Below are positions 54,801 to 63,800 of a stretch of 64,000 nucleotides of DNA, piece after piece. The notes under the pieces are model-generated. The model was not told the origin of the DNA, made no database searches, and was given only the letters and a program-made list of their open reading frames with translations. This DNA is from Xestospongia muta. Lineage: Eukaryota > Porifera > Demospongiae > Haplosclerida > Petrosiidae. The DNA is taken from contig OY848924.1 of the NCBI GenBank assembly GCA_963693285.1, positions 5,415,842-5,479,841 of the forward strand, read 5' to 3'. The translations under genes were made by a program, and so were the position numbers. Every line of letters begins with the position of its first letter. Within the stretch, counting starts at the first letter, position 1.

Positions 54801-57800
54801 AACTAAACTGCAGTCATTCTTAACATTAACAAAGTATATATACATGCCATATAATTTATAATCAAATGCTGCATAAAGGCAATTTACAAAATACTGTCCT
54901 TCAAAGAACACAGAGTTATATGGTACAATAATCTCTCTATATAATACACACTGACCTGGTCACAAATATTGGGATCTGCATTAGATCGTAAAAGTAACTG
55001 GACTACATTAAAGTCACCTTTCTCAGAAGCTATATGAAGAGCTGTTCTTTGACTCTATATAAAGTAATAATTACATATTTAATTATTGTTAATTACAAAC
55101 AGTTATAATACTAAATTTACATGACAATAATAATAACATTAAAGTAAGAATTTATTATCATAATAGAAAGTACAGATAACAATCTCTATATTTAATACAC
55201 ACTGACCTGATTACAAATATTGGGATCTACATTAGATCGTAAAAGTAACTGGACTACATTAAAGTTACTTTTCTCAGAAGCTATATGAAGAGCTGTTCTT
55301 TGACTCTATATATAAAGTAATAATTACATATTTAATTATTGTTAATTACAAACATGTATAATACTAAATTTACATGATAATAATAATATTAAAGTAAGGT
55401 CTTGTCTCTTATTGTGATAATATACCGTAGTTCCCCAAGTAAGCGCCCATGGGTGCTTACAGTTCATTTGGAATTTGAAAGGGGTGGGAGCTTACACGCG
55501 ATTTTTCAAAAATGGCTTCTAGTAAGCGCCCACTTATGAATAATTAATTAACATGAATATTCCAGTGTAGAAGTTAAAGCTGTTGAGGCTCTGAGAACTC
55601 ACATGGAGTGCAATGTATCTGCTATAGCAAAGAACTATAGTGTAGACAGAAAGCGTATTAGAGAATGGGATAAGCAGTTTGACAAGCTTCTCGACTCACA
55701 ATAACGATACGCTTGTACAGTCAAGGACAAAAGGAGAACATCCTCCATTGAGCAAGGCGTTTTAGAAGTGCCTTGTGAGCTGACCTTTTCAATTCCAAAC
55801 GAAACTATAATGTCTAAACTTAAAAAGTTGCTAGCCTAACTTATTTCTCTTTGCTTAACACGTGATAACCACAATAATCACAAATCTAAGAGGGTGGGAG
55901 GGGTGGGTGCTTGCATGGGGAATTGACATTTTCCTTTAAGGACAAAAATAAAGGGGTGGGTGCTTACATAGAGGTGGGCACTTGCTCAAGGAACTACGGT
56001 AATATACTTTATTATCATAATACAAAGCACAGATAACAATCTCTATATACAATATACACTGACCTGGTCATAAATATTGGGATCTGCATTAGATTGTAAA
56101 AGTAACTGGACTATATCAGAGTTACCATTCTCAGAAGCTATATGAAGAGCTGTTCTTTGACTCTATACAAAGTAATACTTATATATTTAATTATTGTTAA
56201 TTACAAACTGTTATTATACAAAATGTACATGATAATTATAAATATTAAAGTAAGGTGTTGTCTCTTATTGTGACAATATAATATACTTTATTAATAATCA
56301 TAATACAAAGTATAGATAACAATCTCCATGTACAATACATACTGACCTTATCACAAATATTGGGATTTTCACCAGATTCTACTAATATCTTGATTATTTC
56401 TGAGTAACCTTTCTCTGATGCCCAATGTAGATCTGCCCACATACTCTACAAATAGTGGTGTGTTTCATGTAATCATTGTTAATAGTAAACTCTATACTAT
56501 ACATGACAACAGTAATAATACTAATTTACTACAATTAATAACATATATTTATACAGAGAAATATGTACTATATTACAACAACAGTGTAGACAATAATCTC
56601 TATATACAATATATACTGACCTTGTCACAAAGATTGGGATCTGCCTTAGCTTTTAAGAGTAACTTGACTACTTCAGGATGATCTTCACTTAAGGCATAAT
56701 GTAGAGCTGGTTTTTGATTCTAGACAACAATAACGTCACTACTAATAATAAACAGTTATAATGTCCCCACACTCATAAATCAATCTTGTAGGTATTGCTG
56801 TATTACAACACTGCATCCGATAAACAACTGTTGTTGTATGAGTTTGAATAAAATTTGGAATAAATTACACAAATATTGTTTAAGTTGAGTACCATTTAAT
56901 GAGGATAATTCAAACTATCATCAAAGTACTAAACTTAATTACCACTGAGTTTGAGTACATGGTTTCAACAATAGTTTTAAAATATAGTCCATCTTTCTCA
57001 TTTATGTAAATGTTCACTATGGTATCAATCCTTAGTGCCTGTGGCAACAGCCAATCATTTTGTGATTACACTGTAAAAAATGTTCTAAGATACTTTTGAT
57101 GGTGTTGGTGTTCCAACAACTACAAAGATTATTGAATTGTGAGTTAGAAGTAGTTATAATGCTACAAATATGATTATGGTCTCAAGCTCAAAATGGTGAT
57201 GAGAAGGTTGAGGTGTTCACAATAACAATAAATAAGACTTTATGTTATTTCAAAAATATCATCAAAGCTTGAGCAATGTGCTGAGCTAGGAGTTAAATTC
57301 TTGGCTTCGTGAGCATACTGGTAGATAGTGAATAAATGAAGATGTATGCTGCATATAATTTTGTAGTTAATAATTTGTAAAACTTTATTTTGTGGAATGC
57401 TACGTAAAGGCAATTCACAAAATATCATTATTAATATCACATTGTACAGATAACAATCTCTATATACATCACAAAGTGTGTGTGACTGTGCTAATGCTTT
57501 TGTTACTATATACCTCATACTAAATAGTACAGATAAAAGTCTCTATATACAATACACACTGACCTGATCACAAATATTGGGATCTACATTAGATCGTAAA
57601 AGTAACTGGACTATCTCAAAGTCACCTTTCTCAGAAGCTATATGAAGAGCTGTTCTATGACTCTATACAAAGTAATAATAAAATAGTTAAATGATTGTTT
57701 ATTACAAGTACTAAATGTCACATAATGATATTAAAAAGTGAGGTTTTGTGATATTAACCACTGCTGCACATGTATATGGGTGAGATTACTGTAATAACAT

Positions 57801-60800
57801 GATAACAACAAGATTAAAGTCGTGCTGATGTCATGTTAAACCTACATAACATACATATTGTCATGTACAATATATACATTATTACTACAGTATAGTACAG
57901 ACAACAATCTCTATATATAATATATGCTGACCTGGTCACAAATATTGGGATCTGTATTAGATTGTAAAAGTAACTGGACTATCTCAGAGTCACCTTTCTC
58001 AGAAGCTATATGAAGAGCTGTTCTCTGACTCTATACAAAGTAATAATAAAATAGTTAAATGATTGTTTATTACAACTACAAAATGTCACATGATAATAAA
58101 AATATTAAAGTTTTGTAACATTAACCACTGCTGCATATGTGTGTGAGTGAGATTATTGTATCTCAGTAATACACACTTGGTTTAAGAATACAAGTATATA
58201 TAAGGTTCTAAACATTGTTAATATGAGGAAGTATTTTTACATATTCTTTAACTAAAGATTACGTCTTCCACCAGTAAGACAACAATCTCTTTACAACTTA
58301 CATAGATAATCATTGTTGAATGCAAGTTTTAATTACGTGATTATAACAAGCGTATTGTGGTAAATAAATCTACACAACAAACATATTGTCCAGTATAAAC
58401 ATTATATATATTAAAAAGTATAGAAAAAGTCTCTCTGTATATAACACATACTGACCTGATCATAAATATTGGGATTTTCACCAGATTCTAGCAATATCTT
58501 GCCTATTTCTGAGTAGCCTTTCTCTGATGCCCAATGTAGATCTGCCCACATACTCTACACATAGTGAGTGGTATGTTTCATGTAATCATTGTTAATAGTA
58601 AACTCTACTAAAATGACAACAGTAACATTACTATAATTGACAATAAGACTATTTTACAACAACAGTGTAGACAATAATCTCTATATACAATATATACTGA
58701 CCTTGTCACAAAGATTGGGATCTGCCTTAGCTTTCAAGAGTAACTTGACTACTTCAGGATGATCTTCACTTAAGGCATAATGTAGAGCTGGTTTTTGATC
58801 CTAGACAACAATAACATCAATAAAAAAATATATTCCTGGCTTTACAAGCATATTGGCAGATTGTAAGTGACTGAATATACTCTGTTCATGTTGACAATAA
58901 ACACTAACTCAGTGTTATAACTCTGGCTAGGAATGAGCTAGAGAGAAATAGTTTATATCATTAAAATGCCTTGTCAGTCAGCACATTTTCTCAAAAACTA
59001 AAGTGCAATTTATTTAGGAAAGTCATTAATAAGAAATTCCATATATAAGTGAACAGTATTCTTTCCATTCTAACATGACTGATGTCACACATAATTTCAT
59101 TATATTAACAAATACTCATGCAAGCTTCTCCAGCTTCAACGGAAAAGTTCAGAAACAGTTGAAAATTCCTTTAATAGTAAAAGTAGGATAGATTAAAAAG
59201 AGACATCTGCAAAGACATAAATAACTTCAGTATAACTTGCAAAAATTTTTCAACTACAACACCATGTACAAGGTGTGATCATTCTCAACATCAACAGAGT
59301 ATATTATATGCATGTCATATAATTTATAGTCAAATTCTGCATAAAGGAAATTCACAAAAATCATAATACAAAGTATAGATAACAATCTTTATATATAATA
59401 CACACTGACCTGGTCACAAATATTGGGATCTACATTAGATCGTAAAAGTAACTGAACTATTTTAATATAACCTTTCTCAGAAGCTATATGAAGAGCTGTT
59501 CTATGACTCTATACAAAGTAATAATTATATATTTAATTATTGTTAATTACAAACATTATAATACAAAATTTACATTATAATAATAATATTAAAGTAAGGT
59601 CTTGTCTCTTATTGTGACAATATAATATACTTTATTAATAATCACTATACAAAGTACAGACAACAATCTCTATATATAATATACACTGACCTGGTCACAA
59701 ATATTGGGATCTACATTAGATTGTAAAAGTAACTGAACTATTTTAATGTAACCTTTCTCAGAAGCTATATGAAGAGCTGTTCTTTGACTCTATACAAAGT
59801 AATAATTATATATTTTATTATTGTTAATTACAAACATGTATAATACTAAATTTACATCATAATAATAATATTAAAGTAAGGTCTTGCCTCTAATTGTGAC
59901 AATATAATATACTTTATCAATAATCACAATACAAAGTACAAATAACAATCTTTATATATAATACACACTGACCTGGTCACAAATATTGGGATATACATGA
60001 GATTGTAATAATATCTTGACTATTTCTGAGTAACCTTTCTCTGATGCCCAATGTAGATCTGCCCACATACTCTACAAATAGTGGTGTGTTTCATGTAATC
60101 ATTGTTAATAGTAAACTCTATACTATACATGACAACAGTAATAATACTAATTTACTACAATTAATAACATATATTTATACAGAGAAATATGTACTATATT
60201 ACAACAACAGTGTAGACAATAATCTCTATATACAATATATACTGACCTTGTCACAAAGATTGGGATCTGCCTTAGCTTTTAAGAGTAACTTGACTACTTC
60301 AGGATGATCTTCACTTAAGGCATAATGTAGAGCTGGTTTTTGATTCTAGACAACAATAACGTCACTACTAATAATAAACAGTTATAATGTCCCCACACTC
60401 ATAAATCAATCTTGTAGGTATTGCTGTATTGCAACACTGCATCCGATAAACAACTGTTGTTGTATGAGTTTGAATAAAATTTGGAATAAATTACACAAAT
60501 ATTGTTTAAGTTGAGTACCATTTAATGAGGATAATTCAAACTATCATCAAAGTACTAAACTTAATTACCACTGAGTTTGAGTACATGGTTTCAACAATAG
60601 TTTTAAAATATAGTCCATCTTTCTCATTTATGTAAATGTTCACTATGGTATCAATCCTTAGTGCCTGTGGCAACAGCCAATCATTTTGTGATTACACTGT
60701 AAAAAATGTTCTAAGATACTTTTGATGGTGTTGGTGTTGCAACAACTACAAAGATTATTGAATTGTGAGTTAGAAGTAGTTATAATGCTACAAATATGAT

Positions 60801-63800
60801 TATGGTCTCAAGCTCAAAATGGTGATGAGAAGGTTGAGGTGTTCACAATAACAATAAATAAGACTTTATGTTATTTCAAAAATATCATCAAAGCTTGAGC
60901 AATGTGCTGAGCTAGGAGTTAAATTCTTGGCTTCGTGAGCATACTGATAGATAGTGAATAAATGAAGAAGTATGCTGCATATAATTTTGTAGTTAATAAT
61001 TTGTAAAACTTTATTTTGTGGAATGCTACGTAAAGGCAATTCACAAAATATCATTATTAATATCACATTGTACAGATAACAATCTCTATATACATCACAA
61101 AGTGTGTGTGACTGTGCTAATGCTTTTGTTACTATATACCTCATACTAAATAGTACAGATAAAAGTCTCTATATACAATACACACTGACCTGATCACAAA
61201 TATTGGGATCTACATTAGATCGTAAAAGTAACTGGACTATCTCAAAGTCACCTTTCTCAGAAGCTATATGAAGAGCTGTTCTATGACTCTATACAAAGTA
61301 ATAATAAAATAGTTAAATGATTGTTTATTACAAGTACTAAATGTCACATAATGATATTAAAAAGTGAGGTTTTGTGATATTAACCACTGCTGCACATGTA
61401 TATGGGTGAGATTACTGTAATAACATGATAACAACAAGATTAAAGTCGTGCTGATGTCATGTTAAACCTACATAACATACATATTGTCATGTACAATATA
61501 TACATTATTACTACAGTATAGTACAGACAACAATCTCTATATATAATATATGCTGACCTGGTCACAAATATTGGGATCTGTATTAGATTGTAAAAGTAAC
61601 TGGACTATCTCAGAGTCACCTTTCTCAGAAGCTATATGAAGAGCTGTTCTCTGACTCTATACAAAGTAATAATAAAATAGTTAAATGATTGTTTATTACA
61701 ACTACAAAATGTCACATGATAATAAAAATATTAAAGTTTTGTAACATTAACCACTGCTGCATATGTGTGTGAGTGAGATTATTGTATCTCAGTAATACAC
61801 ACTTGGTTTAAGAATACAAGTATATATAAGGTTCTAAACATTGTTAATATGAGGAAGTATTTTTACATATTCTTTAACTAAAGATTACGTCTTCCACCAG
61901 TAAGACAACAATCTCTTTACAACTTACATAGATAATCATTGTTGAATGCAAGTTTTAATTACGTGATTATAACAAGCGTATTGTGGTAAATAAATCTACA
62001 CAACAAACATATTGTCCAGTATAAACATTATATATATTAAAAAGTATAGAAAAAGTCTCTCTGTATATAACACATACTGACCTGATCATAAATATTGGGA
62101 TTTTCACCAGATTCTAGCAATATCTTGCCTATTTCTGAGTAGCCTTTCTCTGATGCCCAATGTAGATCTGCCCACATACTCTACACATAGTGAGTGGTAT
62201 GTTTCATGTAATCATTGTTAATAGTAAACTCTACTAAAATGACAACAGTAACATTACTATAATTGACAATAAGACTATTTTACAACAACAGTGTAGACAA
62301 TAATCTCTATATACAATATATACTGACCTTGTCACAAAGATTGGGATCTGCCTTAGCTTTTAAGAGTAACTTGACTACTTCAGGATGATCTTCACTTAAG
62401 GCATAATGTAGAGCTGGTTTTTGATCCTAGACAACAATAACATCAATAAAAAAATATATTCCTGGCTTTACAAGCATATTGGCAGATTGTAAGTGACTGA
62501 ATATACTCTGTTCATGTTGACAATAAACACTAACTCAGTGTTATAACTCTGGCTAGGAATGAGCTAGAGAGAAATAGTTTATATCATTAAAATGCCTTGT
62601 CAGTCAGCACATTTTCTCAAAAACTAAAGTGCAATTTATTTAGGAAAGTCATTAATAAGAAATTCCATATATAAGTGAACAGTATTCTTTCCATTCTAAC
62701 CTGACTGATGTCACACATAATTTCATTATATTAACAAATACTCATGCAAGCTTCTCCAGCTTCAACGGAAAAGTTCAGAAACAGTTGAAAATTCCTTTAA
62801 TAGTAAAAGTAGGATAGATTAAAAAGAGACATCTGCAAAGACATAAATAACTTCAGTATAACTTGCAAAAATTTTTCAACTACAACACCATGTACAAGGT
62901 GTGATCATTCTCAACATCAACAGAGTATATTATATGCATGTCATATAATTTATAGTCAAATTCTGCATAAAGGAAATTCACAAAAATCATAATACAAAGT
63001 ATAGATAACAATCTTTATATATAATACACACTGACCTGGTCACAAATATTGGGATCTACATTAGATCGTAAAAGTAACTGAACTATTTTAATATAACCTT
63101 TCTCAGAAGCTATATGAAGAGCTGTTCTATGACTCTATACAAAGTAATAATTATATATTTAATTATTGTTAATTACAAACATTATAATACAAAATTTACA
63201 TTATAATAATAATATTAAAGTAAGGTCTTGTCTCTTATTGTGACAATATAATATACTTTATTAATAATCACTATACAAAGTACAGACAACAATCTCTATA
63301 TATAATATACACTGACCTGGTCACAAATATTGGGATCTACATTAGATTGTAAAAGTAACTGAACTATTTTAATGTAACCTTTCTCAGAAGCTATATGAAG
63401 AGCTGTTCTTTGACTCTATACAAAGTAATAATTATATATTTTATTATTGTTAATTACAAACATGTATAATACTAAATTTACATCATAATAATAATATTAA
63501 AGTAAGGTCTTGCCTCTAATTGTGACAATATAATATACTTTATCAATAATCACAATACAAAGTACAAATAACAATCTTTATATATAATACACACTGACCT
63601 GGTCACAAATATTGGGATATACATGAGATTGTAATAATATCTTGACTATTTCTGAGTAACCTTTCTCTGATGCCCAATGTAGATCTGCCCACATACTCTA
63701 CAAATAGTGGTGTGTTTCATGTAATCATTGTTAATAGTAAACTCTATACTATACATGACAACAGTAATAATACTAATTTACTACAATTAATAACATATAT

